A stretch of 64,000 nucleotides of DNA from Desulforamulus ruminis DSM 2154 (GCF_000215085.1 NC_015589.1:1860001-1924000), one strand, 5' to 3'. Shown: positions 16,731 to 27,804, counted from the stretch's first letter. Notes: generated by a model not told the origin, from the letters alone. Translations and numbers: made by a program.

Positions 16731-17108
16731 ATGCAGTCCGTTATGGAGAAAAAGATTTGCGATGAATTTATAAAGTTTCAAAAAAATCTGGTTGGCCGGG
16801 GGCCCGAATGCACCAGAGTCATGATTTGTCGGGATATGGTCATCATCCGGTCTTCCGGGGTTTTGACCAAGGAAGAGAAACATGTTTGTGGAACCCCCAA
16901 GGGCAGATCCCTGGTAAAGCAGTTGCGCTTGGAACTGCGGGATACGTATATTAATCAAATTGAATCCCTGATCAAGAGCATTACCTTTTGTAAAGTTAAC
17001 AGCAGCCACGGAGATATTTCCATTCGCACCGGGGAACACATTGAAGTTTTTATCCTGGACCAAGATCTGGAAAAGCGGCTGCAAACCGGCGGAATGAGTC
17101 AGCGGTAA
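16731..17108 (+). CDS. DUF2294 family protein
   Basis: 125 residues from ATG 16731, 10 bases after AAAGGGGG. The pattern GRGPECTRVMICRDMVIIRSSGVLTKEEK...GRSLVKQLRLELRDTY matches the DUF2294 family, small Firmicutes proteins of unknown role. No membrane segment is seen. The terminator at 17152-17173 closes it as a single-gene unit. In-frame sequence upstream to 16674 has no ribosome site and is left out. Confidence 0.85.
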   Translation: MQSVMEKKICDEFIKFQKNLVGRGPECTRVMICRDMVIIRSSGVLTKEEKHVCGTPKGRSLVKQLRLELRDTYINQIESLIKSITFCKVNSSHGDISIRTGEHIEVFILDQDLEKRLQTGGMSQR

Positions 17109-17151
17109 AAGATTGATTGCGGAAAATAATGAAGAAATATCAATAAATCAT

Positions 17152-17180
17152 GCCCGGTTTGAATAAACCGGGCTATTCTA
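17152..17180 (+). terminator. Hairpin after the DUF2294 gene
   Basis: GCCCGGTTT (17152-17160) pairs perfectly with AAACCGGGC (17165-17173) around a 4-base loop. The following T-rich run is interrupted, so termination may be partial. Confidence 0.65.
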
Positions 17181-17226
17181 TTGCCTGCTGGGGAAGATTA
17201 TAGTAAAAAAACAGGGAGGCAGTGGA

Positions 17227-18141
17227 ATGGCCGCAAAAGGTTCCACCGAGGTTTCCATTAACGGAAGAGTGCTTAAGCTTACCAATCTGGATAAACAATT
17301 GTGGCCCGAGGGGTTGACCAAAGCGCATCTGGTAAAGTATTATACGGACATTGCGCCATACCTGTTGCCCCTAATTAAGGATCGTCCTCTGGTGATGAAA
17401 AGATATCCCCACGGCATCGAAGGGGAATATTTTTATCAAAAAGAATGTCCGGAATATGCGCCCGAATGGATCCACAAGGAAAAAATTTCCCATTCGGGGA
17501 AAGATGTCCGATACGTTATTTGCAATGACCTGCCGACATTGATCTGGCTGATCAACCAAGGGTGCATTGAGATTCATGGCTGGCTGTCCAAAAGAGGAGC
17601 CATTGAATATCCGGATGTGGCTGTCATTGATTTGGACCCTGGCAAGGATGTTTCTTTCCAGGGGGTTATGGAAGTGGCCCTGGTGGTTAAAAAAACCCTG
17701 GATCAGCTCGGTTTAAAAGGTTTTCCCAAAACCTCCGGCGCCAGCGGCATTCATGTTTTTATTCCCTTAGAACCAGGATATACTTTCCGGGAGGCAACCA
17801 AGGCCATGGGCTGGGTCGCCAAGCTGGTAACCGGAGCCTTTCCTGAAAAGGCCACCATTGAGAGGGTACTGACCAAAAGGAGACCGGATAAGGTTTATGT
17901 GGATTATTTACAAAATACCCGGGGCAAAACCATGGCCTGGACCTACAGTCTGCGGCCGCTGCCGGGCGCACCGGTTTCCACACCGTTGTTATGGGAGGAA
18001 ATTGAAAAATTTTCAATTCATCCCGCCCAATTTACCATGGACTCCATTTTTCACCGTATAAAAATCTTTGGCGACATTGCTGCTGCCATGAATTTGCAGA
18101 GGCAAACCTTGGATTCTATAAGGCCAATGGTCTCATTTTAA
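17227..18141 (+). CDS. ligD: LigD polymerase/primase domain protein
   Basis: 304 residues, the stand-alone LigPol (archaeo-eukaryotic primase-like) domain. Early motif LTNLDKQLWPEGLTKAHLVKYY and the metal-binding DLDPG at about residues 138-142 are visible, as is KTSGASGIHVFIPL. It fills gaps and adds ribonucleotides at breaks before sealing. AGGGAGG precedes ATG 17227. It lies 8.7 kb from ku and the ligase gene, so the NHEJ polymerase is not in their operon. The short gap to dprA suggests shared transcription. Confidence 0.95.
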   Translation: MAAKGSTEVSINGRVLKLTNLDKQLWPEGLTKAHLVKYYTDIAPYLLPLIKDRPLVMKRYPHGIEGEYFYQKECPEYAPEWIHKEKISHSGKDVRYVICNDLPTLIWLINQGCIEIHGWLSKRGAIEYPDVAVIDLDPGKDVSFQGVMEVALVVKKTLDQLGLKGFPKTSGASGIHVFIPLEPGYTFREATKAMGWVAKLVTGAFPEKATIERVLTKRRPDKVYVDYLQNTRGKTMAWTYSLRPLPGAPVSTPLLWEEIEKFSIHPAQFTMDSIFHRIKIFGDIAAAMNLQRQTLDSIRPMVSF

Positions 18142-18173
18142 GGTTTTTTTTATCGGTTGGAAGGAAAAACCAA

Positions 18174-19319
18174 ATGACATCCCGAAAGTGGAAGGAATGT
18201 TTCCATCGGGGTGATTTTTTGAACAATCGCCAATTCTATATTTGCTGGCAATTATTACTGCCGGGCTATGGCCGGCGAATTTGGGAAATCATCGACTTTT
18301 TTGGCTCTCCCCGGCAAGCCTGGGAAGCTTCCGAAAAAGATTTATCCCAAATATCCTTTTTGGGCTCCCAAGGAGCCCAAAGGCTGATCAGACAAAGAGA
18401 AAATATAAATTATGAGCATATCATACAGCATTGTGAAAATATTGGCTGCAGCATCGTAACCATGGTGGATGAAAGTTATCCCCCGTTGCTAAAAGCCATT
18501 TATGATCCACCGCCGGCCCTGTTTGTCCGGGGCCGGCTTCCCCGGGAAAAGGCAGCCGTTGCCGTGGTGGGTTCCCGGCGGCCAACGCCCTATGGTCTGG
18601 CTGCTTCCGAAGCCATGGCCGGAGAACTGGCCATGGCCGGTTTGGTCATTGTCAGCGGCATGGCCAGAGGAATTGACAGTGCCGCTCACCGGGGAGCTCT
18701 TAAAGTGAAGGGAGATACGGTAGCCGTATTGGGTTGCGGTCCGGATATTGTATATCCCAGGGAAAATGGCTGTTTAATGAAGCAAATCATTGATCAGGGT
18801 GCGGTGGTCACCGAGTTTCCACCGGGAAGCCCTCCGGTGGGGTGGCATTTTCCCAGCCGCAACCGGATTATCAGCGGCTTAAGTGCCGCGGTGCTGGTGG
18901 TTGAGGCGGCGGAAAAAAGCGGCGCGTTGATTACCGCAGACCTGGCCTTGGAACAGGGAAGAGAGGTTTTGGCCATACCCGGGAATATTACCAGTTTGCA
19001 AAGTTCCGGCACCAATACATTAATTAAGGAAGGTGCCCGCTTGGTTGCCGGTCCGCTGGATGTTTTAGAGCCTTTGGGATTAGGGGAGCTTTTCATTCAT
19101 CCCCAACCGCAAGATCCTCCTTTGGCTCCTGAGGAGAAAAAGGTGTATACTTGTCTTTCCTATCTGCCGCAATCCCTGGAAGAAATTGTTGCAGAAAGCC
19201 ATTTAAAACCTCAAGAGGCTGCCGCAGCTCTAACCTTGCTGGAGGTAAAAGGGCTTATCCGGATTGTACAGGGTAAAATGTACGTCCGGGCCGGGCAACC
19301 CGGTTTGCCGATGTTCTAA
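18174..19319 (+). CDS. dprA: DNA-processing protein DprA
   Basis: 381 residues. The Rossmann-like core runs from VAVVGSRRPTPYGLAASEAMA through SGMARGIDSAAHRGAL and FPSRNRIISGLS to AIPGNI (about residues 125-285). A C-terminal winged-helix domain (LPQSLEEIVAESHLKPQEAAAALTLLEVKG) is present. DprA binds single-stranded DNA and loads RecA in transformation. GGAAGG lies 9 bases before ATG 18174. The order dprA-topA-trmFO-xerC is the usual Firmicutes one. Confidence 0.96.
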   Translation: MTSRKWKECFHRGDFLNNRQFYICWQLLLPGYGRRIWEIIDFFGSPRQAWEASEKDLSQISFLGSQGAQRLIRQRENINYEHIIQHCENIGCSIVTMVDESYPPLLKAIYDPPPALFVRGRLPREKAAVAVVGSRRPTPYGLAASEAMAGELAMAGLVIVSGMARGIDSAAHRGALKVKGDTVAVLGCGPDIVYPRENGCLMKQIIDQGAVVTEFPPGSPPVGWHFPSRNRIISGLSAAVLVVEAAEKSGALITADLALEQGREVLAIPGNITSLQSSGTNTLIKEGARLVAGPLDVLEPLGLGELFIHPQPQDPPLAPEEKKVYTCLSYLPQSLEEIVAESHLKPQEAAAALTLLEVKGLIRIVQGKMYVRAGQPGLPMF

Positions 19320-19449
19320 AATAAAGTCTTTTGGGATACATTTTTAAAAAGATATCGGAAGGCAATACTAACGTTATTAACCGAGTCTAGTCGTAATAAG
19401 AAAGGTTATGCTATTCATAACAAAGGTTTCATAAAATGAGGTGTACCAA

Positions 19450-21636
19450 TTGAGTAAAACATTAGTTATTGTTGAATCTCCCGCCAAGGCGAAAAGCATT
19501 GGTAAATATTTAGGAAGAAATTTTACAGTTAAAGCTTCTATGGGGCATGTGCGGGATTTGCCGAAAAGCCAATTTGGTGTCGATATAGACCAGGAATTCT
19601 CACCCAAATATATTACTATCCGGGGAAAGGGAGATATTATCAAAGAACTGCGTTCGGCAGTGAAAAAATCCGATCGAATTTTACTGGCTTCTGACCCGGA
19701 TCGTGAAGGAGAAGCCATTGCCTGGCATTTAACCAAACTTTTGGATATTGATGAGCAAAGTCCCTGCCGCATTGAATTTAACGAAATTACTAAAAATGCC
19801 ATTCAGCAGGCAGTGAAAAATCCCCGGCCCATCGATCAGGATCGGGTGAATGCTCAACAGGCCCGAAGAATTTTAGACCGCCTGGTGGGTTACAATTTAA
19901 GTCCTCTGCTCTGGCGGAAAGTAAAAAAAGGACTGTCCGCCGGCAGGGTGCAGTCGGTGGCCGTGCGCTTGATCTGCGACCGGGAAGACGAAATACAGGC
20001 TTTTATACCGGAAGAATACTGGACCCTGATGGGCAAATTTGTAAAGTCAGGGAAGTCTCCCTTTGAAGCGAAGCTACACAAATATAAAAACAAAAAGATA
20101 GAAATTCCCAACCAGGAAATGATGGATAAAATTCTGGGGGATTTAAAGGGTGCTTCCTATCAGGTAGCCACGGTCAGCAAAAAGGAAAAACAGAGAAATC
20201 CGGCAGCGCCCTTTACCACCAGTTCCTTGCAGCAGGAAGCTTCCAGAAAACTAAACTTTACCTCCCGTAAGACCATGGTGGTTGCTCAGCAGCTTTACGA
20301 AGGTTTGGATTTAGGCAAAGAAGGACCGGCGGGTTTGGTAACCTATATCCGTACGGATTCCACCCGGGTTTCCGAAACAGCGTCGGAAGAAGCCAAGAAA
20401 TTTATTTTGGATCGCTTTGGCCCGGCTTATGTTCCCAAACAGCCCAGGCAAACGGTGGCCAAGGGCAAGGTTCAAGATGCCCACGAGGCCATTCGTCCAA
20501 CTTCCATTGAAAGAGATCCGGAAAATATAAAGCAATACTTAACCAATGACCAGTATAAATTATATAAATTGATCTGGTCCAGATTTCTGGCCAGTCAGAT
20601 GGCATCGGCGGTGATGGACACCACCAGCCTGGATATTGCCGCTGGTGATTATGTGTTCCGGGCTACGGGCTCGGTGATTAAATTCCCCGGTTTTATGCAG
20701 GTGTATATTGAGGGGAACGATGACGGCAGCAAAGAAGAGGAAAGACTCTTGCCGGAACTGTCGGAAGGAGATAAGGTAGAGGCTAAAAACCTGACACCCA
20801 AACAGCATTTTACTCAACCGCCTCCGCGCTATACCGATGCAACCCTGGTAAAAATTCTGGAGGAAAAGGGCATTGGACGTCCCAGTACTTATGCTCCCAT
20901 TGTTGACACCATTCAGAAACGGGGTTATGTGGTCCGGGAAAATAAACAATTTTATCCCACGGAGCTTGGCATCGTGGTGATTGATTTGTTAAAGAATTAT
21001 TTTCCGGACATTATCAATATCGAATTTACCGCGGAAATGGAAGAAAAGCTGGATAAGGTGGCGGAAGGCGACGAGCGATGGGTGGGGATTTTAAAGGATT
21101 TTTACCAACCCTTTCAAGAAACCTTGGAAAATGCCGATGAAAAGATTGGCAAGGTACAAGTAGCCGATGAAGTTACCGATGAAAAATGTGAGTTATGCGG
21201 TCGCAACATGGTGATTAAGCTGGGGCGCTATGGCAAATTTCTTGCTTGCCCGGGCTTTCCGGATTGTCGCAATACCAAACCCCTGCTGGAACCCACCGGG
21301 GTGGGATGTCCCAAATGTTCCGGTGAAATGGTACTGCGCCGCAGTAAAAAAGGCCGCAAGTTCTATGGCTGCAGCCGCTATCCGGAGTGTGATTTTGTTA
21401 CCTGGGATGTGCCCACTCAGGAAAAATGTCCCCAGTGCGGCGGAATGATGGTGGAGAAAAACAGCCGCGGCAAGGAAAAGCGCACAGAGTGCATCAATGA
21501 AAAATGTCCCGGCAAAGAATATAAAGCCTCAGAGCAGACCAAGAAAGAAGCTGGGGCAGTTTCCGGCAAGACTGCTGCCAAGGCCGGGAAAAAGACGCCC
21601 CAGCGAAACCGCAAAAAAGCAAATCCATCCGGTTAA
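19450..21636 (+). CDS. topA: DNA topoisomerase I
   Basis: 728 residues from TTG 19450, with GAGGTG 7 bases upstream; the in-frame GTG 19441 overlaps that site. The Toprim domain opens with [18 protein letters not shown] and has [14 protein letters not shown]. The catalytic tyrosine is Y299 in [11 protein letters not shown]. Three C-terminal zinc-ribbon units follow (CELCG...CPGFPDC, CPKC...CSRYPEC, CPQC...CINEKC) and a basic tail. It relaxes negative supercoils. The length is typical for Firmicutes TopA. Confidence 0.97.
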   Translation: MSKTLVIVESPAKAKSIGKYLGRNFTVKASMGHVRDLPKSQFGVDIDQEFSPKYITIRGKGDIIKELRSAVKKSDRILLASDPDREGEAIAWHLTKLLDIDEQSPCRIEFNEITKNAIQQAVKNPRPIDQDRVNAQQARRILDRLVGYNLSPLLWRKVKKGLSAGRVQSVAVRLICDREDEIQAFIPEEYWTLMGKFVKSGKSPFEAKLHKYKNKKIEIPNQEMMDKILGDLKGASYQVATVSKKEKQRNPAAPFTTSSLQQEASRKLNFTSRKTMVVAQQLYEGLDLGKEGPAGLVTYIRTDSTRVSETASEEAKKFILDRFGPAYVPKQPRQTVAKGKVQDAHEAIRPTSIERDPENIKQYLTNDQYKLYKLIWSRFLASQMASAVMDTTSLDIAAGDYVFRATGSVIKFPGFMQVYIEGNDDGSKEEERLLPELSEGDKVEAKNLTPKQHFTQPPPRYTDATLVKILEEKGIGRPSTYAPIVDTIQKRGYVVRENKQFYPTELGIVVIDLLKNYFPDIINIEFTAEMEEKLDKVAEGDERWVGILKDFYQPFQETLENADEKIGKVQVADEVTDEKCELCGRNMVIKLGRYGKFLACPGFPDCRNTKPLLEPTGVGCPKCSGEMVLRRSKKGRKFYGCSRYPECDFVTWDVPTQEKCPQCGGMMVEKNSRGKEKRTECINEKCPGKEYKASEQTKKEAGAVSGKTAAKAGKKTPQRNRKKANPSG

Positions 21637-21646
21637 TATAAAAAAA

Positions 21647-21682
21647 CCATGCCGCCCGGTTAAAGGGACAGGGGCGGCATGG
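21647..21682. other. Stem-loop between topA and trmFO
   Basis: CCATGCCGCCC (21647-21657) pairs with GGGCGGCATGG (21672-21682), an 11-bp stem. No T run follows on the plus strand; an A run precedes it. It could trim or stabilise mRNA, or act as a partial terminator. Confidence 0.6.
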
Positions 21683-21729
21683 CTGCATAATAAGGTAAGT
21701 TCTATTCGCGTACAGGAGGCATGGAACGG

Positions 21730-23061
21730 ATGACAGAAGACAAGGTTACCGTGATCGGAGCGGGATTGGCAGGTTCGGAAGCTGCCTGGCAACTGGCCCG
21801 GAGGGGGATCAGGGTGGACCTTTATGAAATGAGACCCCACACCTTTACGCCTGCCCATCATACCCCTCTTTTTTCCGAGTTGGTGTGCAGTAATTCCCTA
21901 AGAGCCGCAGCAGTTGAAAACGCCGTAGGATTACTGAAGGAAGAAATGCGGCAACTGGGCTCTTTAATTATGTCCAGGGCAGACGCCCACCAAGTGCCTG
22001 CCGGAGGAGCCCTGGCGGTGGACCGCTTAGGTTTTTCCGCTGCTGTCACAGAGGCTTTGGAGCAGCATCCTTTGGTCCATATTTACCGTGAGGAAATAAC
22101 GAAAATACCGGAGCGGGGAATGGTCATCATTGCCACCGGCCCCCTTACTTCCCCGGCGCTCTCTGAAGAAATCGCCCGATTGACGGGAGATCGTCATCTT
22201 TATTTTTATGACGCCGCCGCGCCCATTGTGGCGCTGGAATCCTTGGACATGACCAAGGTTTTCAGGGCCTCCCGCTACGGCAAAGGGGAGGAGGCCTATC
22301 TAAATTGCCCCATGAACCGTGAAGAATACGATGTTTTTTATGATGCCCTGATTCAGGCCGAAAGGGCTCCGCAAAAAGAATTTGAAAAACAAATTCATTT
22401 CGAGGGCTGCATGCCGGTAGAGGTCCTTGCTTCCCGGGGAAAGGAGACCCTGCTTTACGGTCCTTTAAAACCGGTTGGACTGACGGATCCCCGTACTGGA
22501 AAACGCCCCCATGGGGTTGTGCAGTTGCGCCAGGATAATGCGGAAGGGACCCTTTATAATCTGGTAGGATTTCAGACAAACCTTAAATGGGGGGAACAAA
22601 AAAGGGTATTCAGCCTGATTCCCGGGCTGGAAGAGGCGGAATTTGTGCGTTTTGGCGTGATGCACCGGAATACCTATATTAATTCTCCGGTTTTATTAAA
22701 ACCAACGCTGCAGTTTAAGCAACAGGAAAATCTGTTTTTTGCCGGACAGATGACCGGGGTGGAAGGATATGTAGAGTCTGCGGCCTCCGGTCTGGTGGCC
22801 GGAATCAATGCCGCCAGACTGTTAAAGGGAGAAGAATTGCTGGAATGGCCAAGGGAAACAGCCCATGGTTCCCTGCTTCATTATATTACTTCCACACCCA
22901 CGGGAAATTTTCAACCCATGAATGTAACCTTCGGATTGTTTCCGGAACTGCCGGTCAAAATTAAAGGCAAAAGAGAAAGAGGAAAAGCCCATGCCCAGCG
23001 TGCTTTGCAAAAGCTGGCAGACTGGGTAAATAAAGAGAAAATTGAAATTGTCAAAAGGTAG
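21730..23061 (+). CDS. trmFO: Methylenetetrahydrofolate-tRNA-(uracil-5-)-methyltransferase TrmFO
   Basis: 443 residues from ATG 21730, 10 bases after AGGAGG; ATG 21721 is only one base from that site. The N-terminal FAD-binding motif is [10 protein letters not shown] (residues 10-19). Typical TrmFO stretches include [11 protein letters not shown] and [19 protein letters not shown]. It methylates U54 of tRNA with methylenetetrahydrofolate and FADH2. Length and position next to topA and xerC match Firmicutes (old name gid). Confidence 0.97.
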   Translation: MTEDKVTVIGAGLAGSEAAWQLARRGIRVDLYEMRPHTFTPAHHTPLFSELVCSNSLRAAAVENAVGLLKEEMRQLGSLIMSRADAHQVPAGGALAVDRLGFSAAVTEALEQHPLVHIYREEITKIPERGMVIIATGPLTSPALSEEIARLTGDRHLYFYDAAAPIVALESLDMTKVFRASRYGKGEEAYLNCPMNREEYDVFYDALIQAERAPQKEFEKQIHFEGCMPVEVLASRGKETLLYGPLKPVGLTDPRTGKRPHGVVQLRQDNAEGTLYNLVGFQTNLKWGEQKRVFSLIPGLEEAEFVRFGVMHRNTYINSPVLLKPTLQFKQQENLFFAGQMTGVEGYVESAASGLVAGINAARLLKGEELLEWPRETAHGSLLHYITSTPTGNFQPMNVTFGLFPELPVKIKGKRERGKAHAQRALQKLADWVNKEKIEIVKR

Positions 23062-23131
23062 TTGCAATTTCAATCTTTAGTATGCTATATTTTGTTTAAT
23101 GTCATATTTCGACATTGGATGTGTTCGCTGC

Positions 23132-24028
23132 ATGTATGTTTTAGTGGATGATTTTATTCATTTTTTAAAAGTACAAAAGAATTTTTCCAATTTAACCGTA
23201 GAAGCTTATCAAAAAGACCTGTTTGAAGGAATTGATTTCTTCGCCAAGGCTTTGAACTGTTCCGACGAATCCCTGGAACCGAAAGAAATCAATACCCGTT
23301 TGATGCGGGGGTTTTTGTCCCACCTACAGAAAAAAGGACTGAGCCGGGCCACCATTGCCAGAAAGTTGGCTGCCTGGCGCTCTTTTTTCCGGTTCTTGTT
23401 TCGGGAAAACCGGGTTAAGGGCAATCCCATGGTCCGGATGACCAATCCCAAGCAGGAGAAAAGACTGCCCCAATTCCTTTATCAGGAAGAGGCCCGGGTA
23501 TTGATTGAATCACCGGACAGCTCGCTCCTGGGAATCCGGGACAGGGCCCTGCTGGAACTGCTTTATGCCACAGGAATCCGGGTTTCTGAGCTGGTATCAA
23601 TGGATTTGGCCCAATTGGACCTCCACCGGGGTTATGTCCTGGTCAGCGGCAAAGGATCCAAGGAAAGAATGGTGCCTCTTCATGACCGGGCCGTTCAAGC
23701 CATAGAAAAATATTTGCATACCAGCCGACCGAAATTGGCTGCCATGAATTGTTCAGCGGTTTTTGTGAATTATAAAGGAAACAGAATCAGTGACCGGGCT
23801 GTTCGTAAAATACTGGTAAAATACTGTCGGCAGGTTCATTTTAAAAAAGAGATCGGTCCCCATGTCATCCGCCATTCCTTTGCTACCCACCTGCTGGATA
23901 ACGGGGCGGATTTACGAAGTGTGCAGGAACTATTGGGGCATGTATCCCTGTCAACAACCCAGATTTACACCCATGTTACCAGGCAGAAGCTTAAGAAAAT
24001 ATACCGCTTGGCTCATCCCAGGGCCTGA
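23132..24028 (+). CDS. xerC: Tyrosine recombinase XerC/CodV
   Basis: 298 residues from ATG 23132. No good ribosome site is seen; ATG 23099 and GTG 23144 are other possible starts. The N-terminal SAM-like DNA-binding domain is followed by the catalytic domain with ATGIRVSEL (Arg), GKGSKER (Lys), HVIRHSFATH (His-x-x-Arg), LGHVSLSTTQIYTHV (His and nucleophile Tyr). It resolves chromosome dimers at dif. The position before hslV-hslU-codY is the same as codV in Bacillus subtilis. Confidence 0.94.
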   Translation: MYVLVDDFIHFLKVQKNFSNLTVEAYQKDLFEGIDFFAKALNCSDESLEPKEINTRLMRGFLSHLQKKGLSRATIARKLAAWRSFFRFLFRENRVKGNPMVRMTNPKQEKRLPQFLYQEEARVLIESPDSSLLGIRDRALLELLYATGIRVSELVSMDLAQLDLHRGYVLVSGKGSKERMVPLHDRAVQAIEKYLHTSRPKLAAMNCSAVFVNYKGNRISDRAVRKILVKYCRQVHFKKEIGPHVIRHSFATHLLDNGADLRSVQELLGHVSLSTTQIYTHVTRQKLKKIYRLAHPRA

Positions 24029-24055
24029 GCGATATAAAAAGAGGAAGGGATTTGT

Positions 24056-24586
24056 ATGTTTCACGCAACCACCATTGTTGCTGTTAAAAGAGGAAACCAG
24101 GTTGCTTTAGCCGGAGACGGACAGGTGACCTTTGGCCAAAACACCATTATGAAACATTCAGCCCGAAAGGTCAGGCGTCTGCATCAGGATAAAGTGATTG
24201 CAGGATTTGCCGGATCGGTGGCGGATGCCTTTACTTTATTTGAGAAGTTTGAAGGAAAACTGGAAGAATATCACGGCAACTTAATGAGAGCGACGGTTGA
24301 ACTGGCTAAGATTTGGCGTACCGATAAATATCTAAGGGCCTTGGAAGCCATGTTAATTGTGGCAGACTCAGAACATCTGCTGGTTTTATCGGGAAACGGT
24401 GAAGTGATTGAGCCGGATGAGGGGGTAACGGCCATTGGTTCAGGCGGTCCTTACGCTCTGGCCGCGGCCAGAGCTCTGGTAAAACACACCCAGATGTCGC
24501 CCGGTGAAGTTGTCAGAGAAGCCTTAACCATTGCTGCGGATATCTGTGTTTACACCAATCACAACATTGTTGTTGAAGAAATATAG
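24056..24586 (+). CDS. hslV: ATP-dependent protease subunit HslV (ClpQ)
   Basis: 176 residues. After a 4-residue propeptide (MFHA) comes [24 protein letters not shown], placing the catalytic N-terminal Thr at position 5, as in classic HslV rather than the Ser form of Bacillus ClpQ. Twelve HslV subunits form the peptidase core capped by HslU rings. It follows xerC by 27 bases and precedes hslU. Confidence 0.97.
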   Translation: MFHATTIVAVKRGNQVALAGDGQVTFGQNTIMKHSARKVRRLHQDKVIAGFAGSVADAFTLFEKFEGKLEEYHGNLMRATVELAKIWRTDKYLRALEAMLIVADSEHLLVLSGNGEVIEPDEGVTAIGSGGPYALAAARALVKHTQMSPGEVVREALTIAADICVYTNHNIVVEEI

Positions 24587-24635
24587 AGGTTAACCGTTTT
24601 GAATTCGTAAACCGAATTCGGAAGGAGTGAGTTGT

Positions 24636-26036
24636 TTGGAAGCCCTTACGCCCCGGGAGATCGTGGTAGAGCTGGATAAGTATATTGTGGGTCAAAAGCA
24701 GGCCAAGAAAGCGGTGGCGGTTGCTTTAAGGAATCGTTACCGCAGAAGTAAACTGCCGGAAGAATTAATGGATGAAGTGGTTCCCAAAAATATTTTAATG
24801 ATTGGACCCACCGGTGTTGGGAAAACGGAAATAGCCCGGCGTCTGGCCAAATTGGTCAAAGCACCCTTTGTCAAAGTGGAGGCCACGAAATTTACCGAAG
24901 TAGGTTATGTGGGACGGGACGTTGAGTCCATGGTCCGGGACCTTGTAGAAACTGCCATTCGCATGCTTAAGCAGGAAAAAATGGAAAAAGTGGAAGAAAG
25001 GGCCCGGAAGATGGCCAATGAGCGTATTGTGGAAATGCTGGCACCTCTTCCAAACCGGTCGACTCAAAGCCGTAATCCGCTGGAAATGCTGTTTGGCGGT
25101 GTCCAGGAAAATCAGCCGGATAATCAGAACCTGGATCAGCAAAACAGCCGGATTAAATTTGAGCGGGAGACCCTGCGGGAGAAGCTGGCGCAGGGAAAAC
25201 TGGAGGACGAGGTGCTGGAAATTGAGGTGGAGGACAGCAGTATGCCCATGCTGGAGGTATTTAACAATACCGGGGCGGAAGAAATGGGCTTACAGATGCA
25301 GGATGTCCTCGGCAGCATCTTTCCCAAGAAAAAACGAAAACGAAAAGTAAGCGTCAGTGAGGCCCGCAAGATTCTGATCAATCAGGAAGCGCAAAAATTA
25401 ATTGATATGGATGAGCTGACCTCCGAGGCGGTAAAACGGGCTGAAAATCACGGGATTATCTTTTTAGACGAAATTGATAAAATTGCCGTCCAGGAGGGAA
25501 GTTCCGGCGGAGCGGATGTCTCCCGGGGAGGCGTACAGCGGGATATTCTGCCCATCGTGGAAGGTTCCACCATTATGACCAAGTATGGTCCGGTGAAAAC
25601 CGATCATATCCTTTTTATTGCAGCCGGCGCCTTTCATATTACAAAGCCTTCGGATTTAATTCCGGAACTGCAGGGGCGCTTTCCCATCCGGGTGGAATTG
25701 GAAAGTCTCAGCCGGGAGGATTTTCAACAGATTCTGGTAGAACCCCAAAATTCTTTAATAAAACAATACACAGAGTTGTTAAAGACCGAAGGGGTTATAA
25801 TTGAATTTTCAAAAAATTCACTTGTGGAAATTGCAGAGATCGCTTATACTGTTAATGAACAAAATGAAAACATTGGCGCCAGAAGGCTTCATACCATACT
25901 GGAAAAACTCTTGGAGGACATCTCCTTTGAAGCCCCGGAATTAAAAGAACAGTCACTCACAATTGATAGTGATTATGTTCGTGACAAATTAAAGAATGTT
26001 GTAGCAAATCGAGACCTCAGTCGTTATATCTTATAA
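24636..26036 (+). CDS. hslU: ATP-dependent protease ATPase subunit HslU (ClpY)
   Basis: 466 residues from TTG 24636, 8 bases after AAGGAG; GTG 24627 is in frame but overlaps that site. AAA+ ATPase with Walker A GPTGVGKT at residues 57-64 and Walker [12 protein letters not shown]. The intermediate (I) domain lies between them, and the C-terminus ends with the tail that docks into HslV (DLSRYIL). It unfolds substrates for HslV. It is 19 bases from codY. Confidence 0.97.
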   Translation: MEALTPREIVVELDKYIVGQKQAKKAVAVALRNRYRRSKLPEELMDEVVPKNILMIGPTGVGKTEIARRLAKLVKAPFVKVEATKFTEVGYVGRDVESMVRDLVETAIRMLKQEKMEKVEERARKMANERIVEMLAPLPNRSTQSRNPLEMLFGGVQENQPDNQNLDQQNSRIKFERETLREKLAQGKLEDEVLEIEVEDSSMPMLEVFNNTGAEEMGLQMQDVLGSIFPKKKRKRKVSVSEARKILINQEAQKLIDMDELTSEAVKRAENHGIIFLDEIDKIAVQEGSSGGADVSRGGVQRDILPIVEGSTIMTKYGPVKTDHILFIAAGAFHITKPSDLIPELQGRFPIRVELESLSREDFQQILVEPQNSLIKQYTELLKTEGVIIEFSKNSLVEIAEIAYTVNEQNENIGARRLHTILEKLLEDISFEAPELKEQSLTIDSDYVRDKLKNVVANRDLSRYIL

Positions 26037-26055
26037 AATTAAGGAGAGTGACAAA

Positions 26056-26841
26056 GTGTCGAATTTACTTGATAGAACCAGATCCATTAATAAACTGTTG
26101 CAAAAATCGGCAGGTTACCCGGTGGATTTTGGTGAAATCGCCGAAGTATTGTCCCAGAATATTGTTGCCAACTGCTATATTATTGACCGCCGGGGCCGGG
26201 CTCTGGGTTACCGGTTCATGCCCCAGTTTGCCTGCGATATCATGAAGGACATCGTCGAGGGTTCAAAACGTTTCCCAGAGGAATATAATGATAGCCTGCT
26301 GGATATCAATGAAACCCATGCTAATTTTTGCCAAACAGTGAATGCTTGTGTTTTCTTTAATGAAGAAGAATGCAAAGGAACCAACAAGGTAACCACGGTG
26401 GTTCCCATCGTGGGTGCAGGTTCGCGTCTGGGCACCTTGGTTTTGGCTAAATTTAACCAGGATTTTACTGATGAAGACCTGGTTTTGGCCGAATATGGTG
26501 CCACAGTGGTGGCTATGGAAATTCTCCGCTCCCGGGCCGGGCGCATGGAGGAAGAAGCCCGTAAAAAGGCTGCCGTCCAGATTGCCCTGGGAACCCTTTC
26601 TTATTCCGAACTGGATGCTGTTCAGCATATTTTTGAGCAGTTGGAAGGGGATGAGGGCGTTTTAGTGGCCAGCAAGATCGCCGATCGTGTGGGCATTACC
26701 CGTTCCGTGATCGTGAACGCCCTGCGCAAATTTGAAAGCGCCGGTGTTATTGAGTCTAAATCCTTGGGCATGAAGGGAACCTACATCCGTGTGTTAAATG
26801 ATCGCCTGCTGGAGGAACTGCAAAGACTGAAACATAATTAA
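26056..26841 (+). CDS. codY: GTP- and branched-chain amino acid-sensing repressor CodY
   Basis: 261 residues from GTG 26056, preceded by AAGGAGAG. The N-terminal GAF domain (about 1-155) begins [19 protein letters not shown]. The C-terminal winged helix, [20 protein letters not shown] followed by [13 protein letters not shown], is nearly invariant in CodY. It represses amino-acid, nitrogen and stationary-phase genes when GTP and branched-chain amino acids are high. Last gene of xerC-hslV-hslU-codY; a terminator follows. Confidence 0.97.
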   Translation: MSNLLDRTRSINKLLQKSAGYPVDFGEIAEVLSQNIVANCYIIDRRGRALGYRFMPQFACDIMKDIVEGSKRFPEEYNDSLLDINETHANFCQTVNACVFFNEEECKGTNKVTTVVPIVGAGSRLGTLVLAKFNQDFTDEDLVLAEYGATVVAMEILRSRAGRMEEEARKKAAVQIALGTLSYSELDAVQHIFEQLEGDEGVLVASKIADRVGITRSVIVNALRKFESAGVIESKSLGMKGTYIRVLNDRLLEELQRLKHN

Positions 26842-26853
26842 CAACGCATTGGA

Positions 26854-26889
26854 AAGTCCACGGCCTTAAGGCCGGGGACTTCTTTACTT
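26854..26889 (+). terminator. Terminator after codY
   Basis: AAGTCC (26854-26859) and GGACTT (26876-26881) enclose an inner CGGCC/GGCCG hairpin; CTTTACTTTC follows. It separates the codY operon from the rpsB promoter. Confidence 0.75.
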
Positions 26890-26956
26890 TCGACCCTGCA
26901 TTTTATAGGAAAAATATTTTATTAATTTGTATAGAAATCCCTTCTTTGGTTAGGAC

Positions 26957-26985
26957 TTGCGCCCCGGGAGGGAATGTGCTAAAAT
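26957..26985 (+). promoter_or_regulatory. rpsB: Sigma-A promoter of rpsB with extended -10
   Basis: TTGCGC (26957-26962), 17 bases, TAAAAT (26980-26985), with TGC directly before the -10. It starts the translation-factor operon and leaves a leader of about 110 bases. Confidence 0.8.
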
Positions 26986-27008
26986 ATGCCTTGGTGTTAA
27001 TTACACAC

Positions 27009-27066
27009 GCTGTCGGATTTGTGCAAGGTTGCCTTCTATAAGGTCTTGCCGGGAATGAGGACAGCG
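27009..27066 (+). promoter_or_regulatory. Structured rpsB leader (candidate S2 autoregulatory RNA)
   Basis: CGCTGTC (27009-27015) pairs with GACAGCG (27060-27066) and encloses GCAAG/CTTGC and GCCTT/AAGG pairings. A closed multi-part hairpin just before rpsB fits an r-protein leader that binds S2. Assignment rests on position and pairing only. Confidence 0.5.
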
Positions 27067-27105
27067 GAGGACTAAAAACAAAGCGGAGAGGAGGTGTAAC
27101 TAGCT

Positions 27106-27804
27106 ATGGCAGTTATCTCCATGAAGCAATTATTGGAAGCCGGCGTTCACTTTGGGCACCAAACCCGTCGCTGGAATCCAAAAATGGCTCCTTATATTTT
27201 TACAGACCGTAACGGTATTTACATTATTGATCTACAGAAAACCGTTAAAAAGGTCGAAGAATGTTATGACTTTGTAAAGCAACTGGCTGCCGACGGTGGT
27301 ACCATTCTTTTTGTCGGAACCAAGAAGCAGGCCCAGGAAGCTGTGAAGGAAGAAGCCGAGCGTTGCGGTATGTTTTTTGTGAACCAGCGCTGGTTGGGTG
27401 GAATGTTAACCAACTTCCAAACCATCCGTAACCGCATTGACCGTTTGCATGAACTGGAGCGCATGGAAGAGGACGGTACCTTTAATGTTCTTCCTAAAAA
27501 GGAAGTTGCCCAGCTTCTGCATGAAAAAGAGAAACTGGATAAATTCCTGGGTGGAATAAAAAATATGCGCCGTCTCCCCGGGGCCCTGTTTGTGATTGAT
27601 CCCCGGAAGGAACGCATCGCGGTGGCAGAGGCCCGCAAACTGGGTGTTCCCATTGTGGCCATTGTGGATACCAACTGCGATCCTGACGAGATTGATTACG
27701 TGATTCCCGGTAACGATGACGCTATTCGGGCAGTAAAACTGCTTACCGCTAAAATGGCCGATGCTGTTTTGGAAGGAAAGCAGGGCGAACAACTCGCAGA
27801 ATAG
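27106..27804 (+). CDS. rpsB: 30S ribosomal protein S2
   Basis: 232 residues starting [32 protein letters not shown], diagnostic of S2. Later motifs include [14 protein letters not shown] and [20 protein letters not shown] strong GGAGAGGAGGTG site precedes ATG 27106. It heads the rpsB-tsf-pyrH-frr cluster and has its own promoter and a likely autoregulatory leader. Confidence 0.98.
   Translation: MAVISMKQLLEAGVHFGHQTRRWNPKMAPYIFTDRNGIYIIDLQKTVKKVEECYDFVKQLAADGGTILFVGTKKQAQEAVKEEAERCGMFFVNQRWLGGMLTNFQTIRNRIDRLHELERMEEDGTFNVLPKKEVAQLLHEKEKLDKFLGGIKNMRRLPGALFVIDPRKERIAVAEARKLGVPIVAIVDTNCDPDEIDYVIPGNDDAIRAVKLLTAKMADAVLEGKQGEQLAE

Noticed and set aside
24601-24619. GAATTCG/CGAATTC dyad before hslU as a regulatory site
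   Set aside because: A short 7-bp stem without a T run inside a tightly packed operon; no further support was found.
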